Of a DNA stretch of 64,000 nt, positions 8,997 through 18,260 are shown in pieces. Below the pieces are notes generated by a model. The model did no database searches and had not been told where the DNA came from. It saw only the letters and a program-made list of their open reading frames with translations. Location: the NCBI RefSeq assembly GCF_004114535.1, contig NZ_LBJC01000026.1, forward strand, positions 1-64,000, given 5' to 3'. The translations under genes and the position numbers were made by a program. Position 1 is the stretch's first letter, and the number at the start of each line of letters is the position of its first letter. This stretch comes from Bradyrhizobium nanningense (GTDB lineage: Bacteria > Pseudomonadota > Alphaproteobacteria > Rhizobiales > Xanthobacteraceae).

Positions 8997-10100
8997 TTAG
9001 AACTCGCAACATGCGGCTATGACTTTTGCGACCTGCTCGGGCTGCAGCGTCGGCCCAAGAGGCAAGCTGAGAACCTCGCGGTGAAGTCTCTCCGAGACCG
9101 GAAGCGTCAGATCGTGGAGGTCCGGATAGGCCTTCTGCAGGTGCGGAGCAACCGGATAGTGAATCAGCGTCTGGATGTCTCGGGATGCGAGATGACGCTG
9201 CAACGCCTCGCGCTGCTCGCATTGCACGACGAAGACATGCCAGACGTGGGTGGCGGGGTCTCCCGCGATGAAGGGAAGCCGGATCTTTGGATTCTTGATG
9301 CCATCCAGATAGGCGGCGGCAATTCGCCGGCGTGAAGCGATTTCGTCGTCGATGTATTTCAGCTTGACGCGCAGCATGGCCGCCTGAATCTCGTCCAGCC
9401 GGGAATTTATGCCCTCGCATTCGTGGTAATATTTGACTTTCGAACCATAGTTGCGAAGCGCGCGGAGCCGCTCGGCCAAACCGTCATCATTCGTCAGGAC
9501 CGCGCCGGCGTCACCCAGCGCGCCCAGGTTCTTGGTCGGGAAGAAGCTGAAAGCCGCCGCGTCGCCGAACGCGCCGGCCTTTACGCCGCCGAGCATCGCA
9601 CCATGGGCCTGTGCGGCATCTTCAATGAGCAGGATATCGCGCGCCCGCGCGATCGCAGCCAGTTCCGGCATGGCGGCCAATTGTCCGTAGAGATGCACGG
9701 CCATAATGGCGCGCGTCTTCGGACCTATCGCGCGCGAAACGCGTTCCGCATCGATGTTGAAGGTGCGCGGATCCGGCTCGACGAGAACGGGCTTCAGGCG
9801 GTTCTGCGTGATCGCCAGAATGGTCGCGATGAAGGTATTAGCGGGCACGATGATCTCGTCGCCCTCGGACATCCTGCCAAGCGCGATGTAGGCACGCAAT
9901 GTCAGGATCAGCGCATCGAGGCCGTTCCCCACGCCTATGCAGAAGAGAGACCCGCAGTAATCTGCGAATTCGCGCTCGAACGAGTTCAGCTCCTCGCCGA
10001 GGATATACCACCCCGACTCGATCACGCGCGACGCAGCAGCCTTGAGCTCGTCCATATACGGCGCATTGGCTTCTCGCAGACTGAGAAACGGCACGGTCAT
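8997..10100 (-). CDS. DegT/DnrJ/EryC1 family sugar aminotransferase (FdtB-like)
   Basis: A 367-residue PLP enzyme. The PLP lysine lies in SFFPTKNLGALGDAGA, the PLP-stacking region in LLIEDAAQAHGA, and NSRLDEIQAAML matches sugar 3- and 4-aminotransferases. Together with the FdtA-like 3,4-ketoisomerase in the same operon it most probably aminates C3 of a dTDP-3-keto-6-deoxyhexose to give dTDP-3-amino-3,6-dideoxy sugar (Fuc3N or Qui3N type). Which epimer is formed cannot be told. The ATG at 10100 overlaps the stop of the upstream GNAT gene as ATGA. Confidence 0.88.
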   Translation of the reverse strand: MTVPFLSLREANAPYMDELKAAASRVIESGWYILGEELNSFEREFADYCGSLFCIGVGNGLDALILTLRAYIALGRMSEGDEIIVPANTFIATILAITQNRLKPVLVEPDPRTFNIDAERVSRAIGPKTRAIMAVHLYGQLAAMPELAAIARARDILLIEDAAQAHGAMLGGVKAGAFGDAAAFSFFPTKNLGALGDAGAVLTNDDGLAERLRALRNYGSKVKYYHECEGINSRLDEIQAAMLRVKLKYIDDEIASRRRIAAAYLDGIKNPKIRLPFIAGDPATHVWHVFVVQCEQREALQRHLASRDIQTLIHYPVAPHLQKAYPDLHDLTLPVSERLHREVLSLPLGPTLQPEQVAKVIAACCEF

Positions 10101-11032
10101 TTCAGATCCACCTCATAAAAGTCGTGAACGATACCGCGCCCTCCGAAACCTTCCTTCTGTGCCACCAGGCCCTCGTTGAGAAAGCGCCCCGACTGCTCGG
10201 TCGAAATTCCGAAGCTGAAATAACGCCGATCCGCATATTGGTTGTTGACGAGCTCCGAGATGATGAGATCGAGCGCGCCGTTGACACGCCCGAGCTCGCT
10301 CGAACCCAAATATTGCGTGTGCACCGAGCTGCCGAAATCGAAGATGAGCGCCCCTGCCTGGAGCTGCCCGTCAGCCCTAGCCTCGTAAAGGACGATCTGA
10401 TCCGGAAACCGCGATTTCAGCAACTGTAGTTCATGCAACGTGTGGACCACCTGCCTGCCGCGATCGCTCGCCTGCTCGCATAGCAGCTCGTGGAAGGCAT
10501 CGAGCTGGTCCGACGCGGCAACGACGAGGTTCGCCTTCCTGGCCTTGTTGATCGTCCACTTCCGCCCCTTCGAGTATTTTGGAGCCTTGCCGATCTCGAC
10601 GACCGACGAGATGTCGCGGCGCTGCAACCGCGCGCCCATCCGGAACAGGGCGTAAAGGTCTTCCTCGGATGGATAGCGATGAAAGACGTGGGGCACCGCT
10701 TTGTAGATCATCTTGTCCCGCCCAGCAGACGCATAGTGCGATGCGATCTTCTCAAAGGCTTCCAACGTCGACTGGGCTCGCATGTCCGTCGTCGCGAGGA
10801 GCCCGCCATAGGTCAGCCCGCCGTGACTGCTGATCGTGTCGCCGTGCAGGCTCGCCGGAAACACCGCGCAGGGCTCGCCATTCTGCAGTACGATCAGCGA
10901 CTGATCAACGAAGCGATCCGAGTGGTAGTCCATGTAGGAACGAAGGTGCAGGAAATTACCCGTTCTGGACTGCAGAACGATTCCATTCCAGGCAGCCTCG
11001 TCCTGAGCCGAGTATGATCGAACGCTGATCAT
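10097..11032 (-). CDS. GNAT/FemAB-like acyltransferase
   Basis: A 311-residue protein with the double-GNAT, FemAB-like pattern: an N-terminal SYSAQDEAAWNGIV segment, a central basic stretch KGRKWTINKARK, and a C-terminal half with GALIFDFGSSVHTQYLGSS and FSFGISTEQSGRFLNEG. Members of this group transfer acyl or aminoacyl groups to cell-wall or sugar amines. In this operon the likely acceptor is the 3-amino sugar, so it could add an unusual N-acyl group, perhaps in addition to or instead of the left-handed-helix acyltransferase at 11990-12652. Coupled by overlap to the aminotransferase. The role is inferred from context. Confidence 0.72.
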   Translation of the reverse strand: MISVRSYSAQDEAAWNGIVLQSRTGNFLHLRSYMDYHSDRFVDQSLIVLQNGEPCAVFPASLHGDTISSHGGLTYGGLLATTDMRAQSTLEAFEKIASHYASAGRDKMIYKAVPHVFHRYPSEEDLYALFRMGARLQRRDISSVVEIGKAPKYSKGRKWTINKARKANLVVAASDQLDAFHELLCEQASDRGRQVVHTLHELQLLKSRFPDQIVLYEARADGQLQAGALIFDFGSSVHTQYLGSSELGRVNGALDLIISELVNNQYADRRYFSFGISTEQSGRFLNEGLVAQKEGFGGRGIVHDFYEVDLK

Positions 11033-11044
11033 TCTTCCTGTCCA

Positions 11045-11980
11045 TCAGCTCTGGCCGAGGGTACCTTTGGCGCGCGCGAGGCCAAACCCGTCGGCGCCCA
11101 TGTCGTTGCCATTGTAGAACATCAGGATGCTATCACGATGCTGAATCAGCGCCGGGTAGCACAGAGTGCGGGAATCCCAGCCTAAAGGGCTCAGCGAGAT
11201 TCCGACGTCCTCGTCCTTGCGGACCCACTCAATTCCGTCAACCGAATAGGCCATGCCGGGCAGATAGTCGCCTGACGTCGTTCCATAGGTGAAGTACATG
11301 ACATACTTTCCACCGATCCTGTAGACGCGCGGGCGCCCAATCCGGTACTCGCTGCCCGTCGGCCGGAGGCATTCGCGCCCGAGCCGGGGCAGCTCCAGTA
11401 GATCCGAACTTTCGACGTAGCGAATGTGATATTGAGGATACGGCTTGCCGCCGATGTACTCCCATCCATCCCCGCAGGCAAACCAGATCTTCCACCGGCC
11501 CTGGTCGAACATCGCCGAATGCACGGCACCAATCGTCGTCTGCCCCGGTCCGCGATCGAGGATCGGCGCCTCGGACACTCTGGCAAAGCTTTCCCCGCCG
11601 TCGGTCGACTTTGCTAGGCCCGTAAAAGCGAGGAACTTCGCCTTGGCGACCAGCTGGAATCCGACATAGAACATGTAGATGCCGTCCGGCCTCGGAACGA
11701 CGTCTCCCATGATGACCCCGTTGTCGTCGAAGCAGCCGTCCCGACCGACATCAAGGACCGGCCGGCGGGATATTCCGACGATCCTGGCGGGCGCGTCGGC
11801 AAGCACATCCACATAGCCGATGCGGCTTACGCCTGCGCCATCCCTGAAGCCCGCATAAACGCGAATGGTGTCGTCATTCAGACGCATCGGCGTAGGCGTC
11901 AGCGCAGAGTTCGCCACCCAGCTTCCGACACCATGGTCGGATGCTCGAAAGATCAGCCCTTCTTTTTCCCACTTAAGCAT
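11045..11980 (-). CDS. Glycoside-hydrolase-like five-bladed propeller protein (GH43/GH130-like)
   Basis: A 311-residue soluble protein without signal peptide. It shows repeating propeller-type blades with the patterns TIRVYAGFRDG, GIYMFYVGF, GRWKIWFACGDGW, KYVMYFTYGTTSG and SILMFYNGNDMGADGFG, ending each blade in aromatic-rich strands. This is the look of GH43, GH68 or GH130 type propellers. The absence of a signal peptide argues for a cytoplasmic role. It lies inside the operon between the acyltransferase and the FemAB-like gene, with 9 and 12 base gaps, so it probably belongs to synthesis or editing of the amino-sugar repeat rather than to degradation of external glycans. Function is not established. 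Confidence 0.65.
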   Translation of the reverse strand: MLKWEKEGLIFRASDHGVGSWVANSALTPTPMRLNDDTIRVYAGFRDGAGVSRIGYVDVLADAPARIVGISRRPVLDVGRDGCFDDNGVIMGDVVPRPDGIYMFYVGFQLVAKAKFLAFTGLAKSTDGGESFARVSEAPILDRGPGQTTIGAVHSAMFDQGRWKIWFACGDGWEYIGGKPYPQYHIRYVESSDLLELPRLGRECLRPTGSEYRIGRPRVYRIGGKYVMYFTYGTTSGDYLPGMAYSVDGIEWVRKDEDVGISLSPLGWDSRTLCYPALIQHRDSILMFYNGNDMGADGFGLARAKGTLGQS

Positions 11981-11989
11981 CCGGGCCGC

Positions 11990-12652
11990 TCAAGTTTCGG
12001 TGTCCTGGCTCGACTTGCCGGGGACCGCGCGCGCCGGCATGGTCGCATAGATTTTGTCCGGGTCAGTGTCCTTCGCGATCAGCGCACCGGACCCGATTAC
12101 GCACCGCGGTCCGATCGTGATGTGATCGTTGATGGTTGCATTGACGCCAAGAAACGAGCTCTCGCCGATATTGCAGTACCCGGAAATGACGACGTGAGAG
12201 GTGACGAACACGTTGTCGTTGATGACCGTGCGATGCCCAACATGATTTCCGCTCCAGAGCACGCAGTTGTTGCCGACGGTGACGAAGGGCTGAATCACGT
12301 TATTCTCGAAGATGAAGGTATTCTCCCCGATCTTGGCGTTGCGCCACACGAAGGCCCGCGAGCTGACATAGGTTGCGAACCGATACCCCTTCTGCTTGGC
12401 ATCGTTGTAGAAGCGTGTGCGCAAGCGGTTCAGCTGCGTGGAAGGAATCGCAACGAAGATGTCGTAATCCGCGGGCGGATAGCGATCCATCAGTTCGCCA
12501 TAGGCAACGATCGGAAGCCCCTCCAGCTCCGGAGTCTTGATGAACTCCGCGTCCACAGAGAAAGCCGCAACTTCGTAGTCGGAATCGTGGGAGAAGTACT
12601 GGAACGCAATCTCAGCGAACTCTCCTGCTCCGACGATGACGAGGCGCTTCAT
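11990..12652 (-). CDS. PglD/NeuD-type sugar O/N-acyltransferase (left-handed beta-helix)
   Basis: A 220-residue protein with an N-terminal small Rossmann-like domain (RLVIVGAGEFAEIA) and a C-terminal hexapeptide-repeat domain, visible as runs such as IGENTFIFENNVI, VGNNCVLWSGNHVG, INDNVFVTSHVVI and IGPRCVIGSGALI. The histidine in GNHVGHRT matches the catalytic position of PglD. It most likely acetylates the amine formed by the aminotransferase at 8997-10100, using acetyl-CoA. The ATG at 12652 overlaps the ketoisomerase stop as ATGA. Confidence 0.85.
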   Translation of the reverse strand: MKRLVIVGAGEFAEIAFQYFSHDSDYEVAAFSVDAEFIKTPELEGLPIVAYGELMDRYPPADYDIFVAIPSTQLNRLRTRFYNDAKQKGYRFATYVSSRAFVWRNAKIGENTFIFENNVIQPFVTVGNNCVLWSGNHVGHRTVINDNVFVTSHVVISGYCNIGESSFLGVNATINDHITIGPRCVIGSGALIAKDTDPDKIYATMPARAVPGKSSQDTET

Positions 12653-13059
12653 GATTTTCTCTCCTGTTTGGCGAGCGTGCAGAACTCCTGATAGTCACGA
12701 ACATAATCAGCTGGATCATAGAGCTGGTCTGCAAGCACCATCAGTACGCAATCGGAGCTGAATTCGGACATCTCGCGCCAGACCATGCTTTCCAACAGCA
12801 GGCCGCGATAGGGACTGTCGAGCGTGACCTCTGTCACCTCACACCCGTCGTCCAAATGGACCTTTACGCTTCCCGAAACCGCAATCATGATCTGCTTCAA
12901 CTGGCGGTGCGCATGATAGCCGCGGCGGACGTGGGGCCTGGTATCGAAGAGGTAGTACACGCGACGAATCGTGAAGGGAATGTTGCGCCCCTCTTCGAGA
13001 GCGACCAACATTCCGCGCTCATCCCCATGTCGGCCGAAGTCGACGAACGTGACTTTCAT
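12649..13059 (-). CDS. dTDP-4-keto-6-deoxyglucose 3,4-ketoisomerase (FdtA/QdtA-like)
   Basis: A 136-residue single-domain cupin. RRGYHAHRQLKQ holds the two family histidines that act in the 3,4-keto shift, and VSGSVKVHLDDG is the following beta strand pair. It converts the RmlB product to the 3-keto isomer used by the aminotransferase in the same operon. The frame is open for another 139 codons upstream, but the ATG at 13059 starts exactly at the conserved domain and has AGGAG nine bases upstream. It is the first gene of the operon, so a promoter should lie in 13060-13540. Confidence 0.87.
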   Translation of the reverse strand: MKVTFVDFGRHGDERGMLVALEEGRNIPFTIRRVYYLFDTRPHVRRGYHAHRQLKQIMIAVSGSVKVHLDDGCEVTEVTLDSPYRGLLLESMVWREMSEFSSDCVLMVLADQLYDPADYVRDYQEFCTLAKQERKS

Positions 13060-14216
13060 CCCCCCAAACTTCTCCTGAAAGTACATACAGATTCGACCTT
13101 TACAGAGTTTCTCCCCCTGGTCAACGTAGCTGGGCGGATGCTGGAACAAGTTGCAATACGGCTCCGAATGACAGCCTCTTGAAGCAAAGCCCGCGTCGAA
13201 ACGGAACAAGGTCGTTAGCCCGTAACGGCTCGGCAGGCATACAGAATGTTCGAAGAAGGCGGGTCGAAGCAACGCAATTTTAGGATGAGATTGGTCTAAC
13301 TCGTCTAATCGGAATTCGTCCAGCCAACCGCGCCGCCATACTTGCCGCCGCAACAGATACTTCCTATTACCTTTGGGCGATCCGGCCACCACACTCACAA
13401 GCAGCCGACCCGCATCCTGTTTGGTGCAGCTCACTGCCTTTCTGGCAGTGAGAGGGCCGTCGCAAATTCTTGGCAAGACATTCAGGTCAACGGTACCTAT
13501 CTACACTGCCCAAAACTGTTGCAAGCTTCATGACCTGAGTTATGCGCACATCCTCCGTTCCTCTCCTGGCTCTACCGGCGCCCACAAGGACCTGCAAACG
13601 AGTCTTACGCCGCAGATGGCTGGCGCGGAACGCCAGCCTGTTCGGCGTCGCCGATTTCTACTCCCGCAATTTCGTTCGCGTCGAGCAAACTGGGCTATCG
13701 ATTCCATTCCGACAGGGAGATGGCCGGGCAGTTGGTTCCGAGCGCAGTGGTGTCGCTTTTCCGCCAGTGCATCACGGCTGATCTAATAGCTCGCGACGTG
13801 CGGCCATGTTCCGCACAGCCCAATGCGGCGCCGAAGCCGCGCGGCGTATTCTTATTCGATTATTGGTACGGCGGCGCGGAGCTGGCGCAGGGCGTCGAGA
13901 GGTGTGTCAAGGTGATCGAGCCGAAGCCGTTCCGCCTCACCCGCATTTCGCAATCCGATCAGGGCGAACAGGCCGCGGCTGTCACCGTGAACTACACGCT
14001 GCGAGGACAGGGATCACGCCAGATCCGGCGGTCGACGAAGTGCACCACATAGGCTGGTGGTTTTCGTTCCGGATCGACGCCGCGCTTGCCCCGAGCGGCT
14101 TCCAGCCCACAGCCCACTCCGCATCGCTGACGCAGGACGCGCCGAACTAGAAGAGCTGTGCAGCCTATGCAGTCGCCCAAAAGAATGTCACGCCGTGAGA
14201 CCACTGCGGCTCTCCG
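13060..14216. other. Upstream region of the amino-sugar operon plus decayed coding sequence
   Basis: 13060-13540 should contain the promoter of the operon on the minus strand; I could not fix a -35/-10 pair. From about 13600 to 14150 the plus strand has short stretches that look protein-coding but change frame, for example GVFLFDYWYGGAELAQGVER near 13840. I do not recognise the family. It is probably the ruin of one more polysaccharide gene ahead of the glycosyltransferase pseudogene. Confidence 0.35.
13430..13452. repeat. Perfect 9-bp inverted repeat with 5-base loop
   Basis: CTCACTGCC and GGCAGTGAG face each other around TTTCT. It lies about 370 bases upstream of the FdtA-like start. No T-run follows on either strand, so it is not a standard terminator; it might be an operator or a leader hairpin. 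It is short enough to be chance. Confidence 0.35.
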
Positions 14217-15411
14217 ATGCTGGAACAAGCGCTCGAAGTCGGCGGCGGCTTCCAGCAGCCGCTCAACGACCTGCTCTGGCTGCGGGACTGGGCGGCCAAG
14301 TCGGACAGCGAGATCGTGGGGTACTCGCCCGACCCGAAACCGTTAGACACCTGAAGGAGTTCGGCGTCGCGGCTCGCCTCCTCAAGTTCGGCCCGCTCGG
14401 CCATATCTTCCTGTTCCTGAAATATTGCGGGCCGTTCGATCTCGTCCAGATCACACTGAAGCTGAAGTCGGGGTTCGAACGCACACTGATCCGCGACGGC
14501 ATCGATATGGTGCACTTCACCTCGACCTCGAAACGGCACCTCTTGCTCTACGAGCTGCCCTTCATCATCACGATCTTCGACGGCTGCCATCGCGGCGCGC
14601 GGGAGTTTCCGGAGGTCCGGACCTTTGGCGAGTTCGAGCGCAGCGAGATCCTGTTCGGATTCGAGAGCACTAAGGCTGCGATCGTGATCGTCAACGCGCC
14701 CGAACTGATCCGACGATCTCGGTCGTCGCTACGCCATGGAACGGGAGCACGCGGTCTGCATCCGTTCTCGCCATCGGCCTATGCCAGCCAATCCACGACC
14801 GATGAAGCTGATGACGCGGCGGTGCTGGCGAAATACCGACTTGAGCCCGGCTAATCTATTCTATCCGGCGCAGTTCTGGCCACAAGAACCACATGACGCT
14901 GCCCGCCGCGCTTGCGCGCTTGCGCGAGCAGGGGATCACCGAACGGCTGGTGCTGTGCGGTTCCGACCACGGAGGCGGCGACAAGATCAAAGCGGCGATC
15001 CGCAACTTCGGTCTGTCCAAACAATCTCCATCGCCGGCTTCGTCGAATCCGCCGAACTCGGCGCACTTTACCGCTGCGCTGCGGCGCTGATGTGCCGACC
15101 TATATCGGCCCAACCAACCTGCCGCCGTTGGAAGCTTGGGCGGCATGCCCGTGATCTATCCCGAAGCGTTCAAGGCGCAAGCCGGCGCCGCGGCAATCCT
15201 GTTCGACAATGACGATCCACTCTCGCTGGCGGACGCGATCGTCGCTCTCCGCACCGACGGCATGCGCGAGCGGTTGCGTGCGGCCGGCCATCTGCGGCTG
15301 ACGCAATTTGCCGAGAAGACCGCCGCTGGACGGGAGCAGTTCGCGCGGCGCATTGACCAGCTCAAGAGCCGCCTCACACATGCTGCAGTGATAGACGCTC
15401 GATCACGCCGG
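14217..15411 (+). pseudogene. Decayed GT4-type glycosyltransferase, at least four frame changes
   Basis: Successive fragments in different plus-strand frames read as one family-1/GT4 glycosyltransferase. GGGFQQPLNDLLWLRDWA (about 14240) ends at a TGA. HLKEFGVAARLLKFGPLG (14350 on) carries the middle of the N-terminal domain. LFYPAQFWP and MTLPAALARLREQGI (14860-14940) start the C-terminal domain, ISIAGFVESAELGALYR (15020) continues it, and MPVIYPEAFKAQAGAAAIL (15140 on) is the donor-binding part. The gene would encode about 390 residues. So many disruptions mean it is dead. Its orientation is opposite to its neighbours. Confidence 0.8.
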
Positions 15412-16950
15412 TATGATGTCCATCAGACGGGAGCGCACCTTCCTAATCGCAAGCGGACTGGCAAGGACGCCGACGACGATCAACCAGATCACGCATTCGG
15501 CGATGAAATGTGCCAGGCCGGCTCCTCCAACTTGGGACGCGACCACGATGCCGATGCCCCATCCCGTCGATACGATGGCGACTGCGATTGCGGCCAGAAA
15601 GACCACGTGCCGCATCGGGTGTTGCAGGGTCTGCCAGACAACAACGCGCGCAAGCAGGCCGAGCGCAATGGCAAGATCACTGATTACAATGGCGAGAGCG
15701 GCGCCGAGCGGCCCGAGCTTCGGAATCAACACGAACGACAGCACCAGGAAGGCGGCCAGCTGCAGCAGCTTGGTACGGGCCAGCAGCGGCCCACGATTGC
15801 TGTGATAGGCGAACACCAGTGCGAGCAGCGAGGGCGCGACCGCGACGGATCCGAACAGCAGTGTGATCGCGAGCGGTCCGTCATAAGGAATTGTGCCGTG
15901 CGTCCATAGCGCGAAAAAGTCCACCCAGAACGGCAGCAGACCTCCGACGATCAGGCTGGCGATCGTCGTCACAAAGACCGATCCCCGTGCATACAGCCGA
16001 CGCAGCCGCTCCCTGTCCCCGACAGCGTAGTCGTGCCCCAGCTCTGAGGCGAGCGGCATGCTCACCTGTTGACAGAGTCCTCGCAGAAGTGTCGCAATCA
16101 CCCGCGTCAGGCCCCATTGAGCGACTGCGATGCGATCGACGACGAGCGCGCTCACCAGCAGGACGGGCAGATTGACGAGTGCCAGTTCCGTGAAGCTGCC
16201 GGCAGCGAAAGGCAGCGCGAGGCCGAGCTGACCGAGGCCCCATCGCCAAGACCGGCCCCGGCGCGGCGTGGCGCCGCCGCGACGCAGAAACGGAAACAGA
16301 CGCGGCGCATCGAACGCGATAAGAAAAGCGGCGAAGACAATCTGCGCAGAGACAAAGGCGACCGCCACCGGGAGCAGATTGCTGAACACAACAAGCGCAA
16401 CCACTTGGGCGACCTGGCTGACCAAGAGTGCCATGTTCTGTAACCAGACCACGCGACCATAGTGACCGCGCACTCGATATAGGCCCGAGCTCAGGTTGGC
16501 GGGTATCGTCAGAAGCATACCCAGCATCATCACGAGCATCGCGGCGTCAAAGTCGGCCGTCGAGTGAAATCCGAGTACCGCGGAGGGGCGCCAGAGCTGC
16601 GCGGCCCCAACAAGCAAGACCCCCAGCACGACAACGACAGAGACGTAGATTCTCAGCATGTCGGCGTAAAAGCGCGCCGTACGCCCATCGCAATCAGCGC
16701 AGGTCTTGAAGGCAAGAAAGCGGTTCACGGCGCGCAACTGCAGTCCGGCGTCGGCCACGACGACAAGGCTTCCGGCCGCATAGACGGCGAGCCAGGCCGC
16801 CAGGACATCGGCCGTCCAGATATGCAGGAAGGCCGGAATGAGGACGAGCTGCTGAGTTAGACCGAGCAGGATCTGTACCAGATTTGCCGACCAGCCCTGA
16901 ATGAGCCGCCGCAAGCGAGTCGGACCGTCCGGCACAGCTGCGTCCGCCAT
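15403..16950 (-). CDS. Wzx-like polysaccharide flippase (MATE/MVF superfamily)
   Basis: A 515-residue inner-membrane protein with about twelve to fourteen hydrophobic segments and no long soluble domain, as in lipid-linked oligosaccharide flippases. It should translocate the undecaprenyl-linked repeat unit to the periplasm for the Wzy-like polymerase. The frame is open 41 codons further upstream, but ATG 16950 (MADAAVPDG) has CAGGAG four bases upstream and is preferred. It stands apart from the main operon behind the glycosyltransferase pseudogene, whose 3' end overlaps it slightly. Confidence 0.82.
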   Translation of the reverse strand: MADAAVPDGPTRLRRLIQGWSANLVQILLGLTQQLVLIPAFLHIWTADVLAAWLAVYAAGSLVVVADAGLQLRAVNRFLAFKTCADCDGRTARFYADMLRIYVSVVVVLGVLLVGAAQLWRPSAVLGFHSTADFDAAMLVMMLGMLLTIPANLSSGLYRVRGHYGRVVWLQNMALLVSQVAQVVALVVFSNLLPVAVAFVSAQIVFAAFLIAFDAPRLFPFLRRGGATPRRGRSWRWGLGQLGLALPFAAGSFTELALVNLPVLLVSALVVDRIAVAQWGLTRVIATLLRGLCQQVSMPLASELGHDYAVGDRERLRRLYARGSVFVTTIASLIVGGLLPFWVDFFALWTHGTIPYDGPLAITLLFGSVAVAPSLLALVFAYHSNRGPLLARTKLLQLAAFLVLSFVLIPKLGPLGAALAIVISDLAIALGLLARVVVWQTLQHPMRHVVFLAAIAVAIVSTGWGIGIVVASQVGGAGLAHFIAECVIWLIVVGVLASPLAIRKVRSRLMDIIPA

Positions 16951-17206
16951 CGTCTCCTGCCGGAACGGCGCGTCGTTCAAGATCGGCCCTCTGGAGGTCG
17001 CGCAGAATGAGCTAGTCCGCGGGCCGAATGTCGATGCTGTCGCGACGTCATGCTGGGTTCGCCGTAAGCTCAAATGTCCGATCAGCCCGTTGCGCTTGTT
17101 CCGGCAATGAGCCTTTTCCGGCGATCAAGATCGGGGTTTGTATCCGATGCAATGCCCGGCTTCAACTTCGAAGGGGCTGATCAGATGCTTCCGTTGTAGG
17201 GGGCGC

Positions 17207-18260
17207 CTAGGTGACGAGATGCCAGCCGCCATTGGCGTTGATGGCTCCAATTTGTCCACTCAGCGCGATCTGGGTGCCGTTCATTTCCCAGGCCGTGAGG
17301 ACATGGGTCGTATTGTTCTGAAAAAGGATGTCCGACTTATGGTCGCCGTTGATATCCTCCAGCCGGGCATAGCTGTCACCCGAAGCCGCAATCCCCACTT
17401 GCGGACCGGCGATGATCTGGGTGCCGTTCAATTCCCAGACAGCGACGCCGTGAGTGTTGTCATTGAACAGCATCAGATCGGACTTGCCATCTGCATTGAA
17501 GTCGCCAGTGTCGGCAAAGCGCCAGCCGGCGAAGGCACTAATCGTGCCGATCTGCGGGTTCGCGGTCACCTGCGTGCCATCCATGAGCCAAACCGCGACG
17601 CCATGCGTAGCATCGTTGAGCAATAGCAGGTCCGACTTGCCATCGCCATTGAAGTCGCCGACGTTGGAAAAGCGCCAGCCAGCGGAGGCGCTAATTGTGC
17701 CAATCGTTGTCTCGCTGGTGACTTGGGTGCCGTCCATCAGCCAGACCTGGAGAGCATGCGTCGTGTCGTTGAGCATTAGGAGATCGGTCTTGCCGTCGCC
17801 ATTGAAATCGCCGGTTGAGGCAAAATGAAATCCCGAGGCCATGGTGCCGACCTGCGGGTTGGCAAGGACACTGGTCCCGTTGAGCTCCCAGACTGCAACC
17901 CCATTGTTCACACTATTGAGGAGCAGCAGATCGGACTTCCCATCGCCGTTGAAATCGCCGACGTCGGCATAGCCCCACCCCCCAAAGGCGCTGATCGTGC
18001 CGACCGTTCCGGCCGCGCTGATCTGCGTACCGTTCATGAGCCAGACCTGGGCATCATGCGTGCTGTCGTTGAGCATGAGCAGGTCGGTCTTGCCGTCGCC
18101 GTTGAAATCGCCCTCTTTGGCGAAATGAAATCCTGCAGCCATGGTCCCGACCTGCGGGTTAGCCAGCACTTGGGTGCCGCTCAACTCCCAGACTGCTACG
18201 CCCGAAATGCCATCATTCAGAAGCAGCAGGTCGGTATTGCCGTCGCCGTTGAAGTCTGGA
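17207..18260 (-). repeat. Seven tandem FG-GAP/VCBS-type repeats inside the M10 protease gene
   Basis: Blocks of about 150 bases each encode DFNGDGK(T/S)DLL(M/L)LND followed by VAVWELNGTQ or QVWLMDGTQ and a G(T)(I/M) hinge. The last block (DINGDHKSDILFQNN) is the most divergent. Two alternating subtypes can be seen, one with VAVWELNG and VGTM(A/S)GFHFA, the other with QVWLMNG and IGTISA, so the array probably grew by duplication of a two-block unit. Confidence 0.85.

Noticed and set aside
13060..13476. Upstream extension of the FdtA-like protein by 139 residues
   Set aside because: The conserved cupin domain and an AGGAG ribosome-binding site both point to the ATG at 13059; the extension has no recognisable fold and overlaps the expected promoter region.
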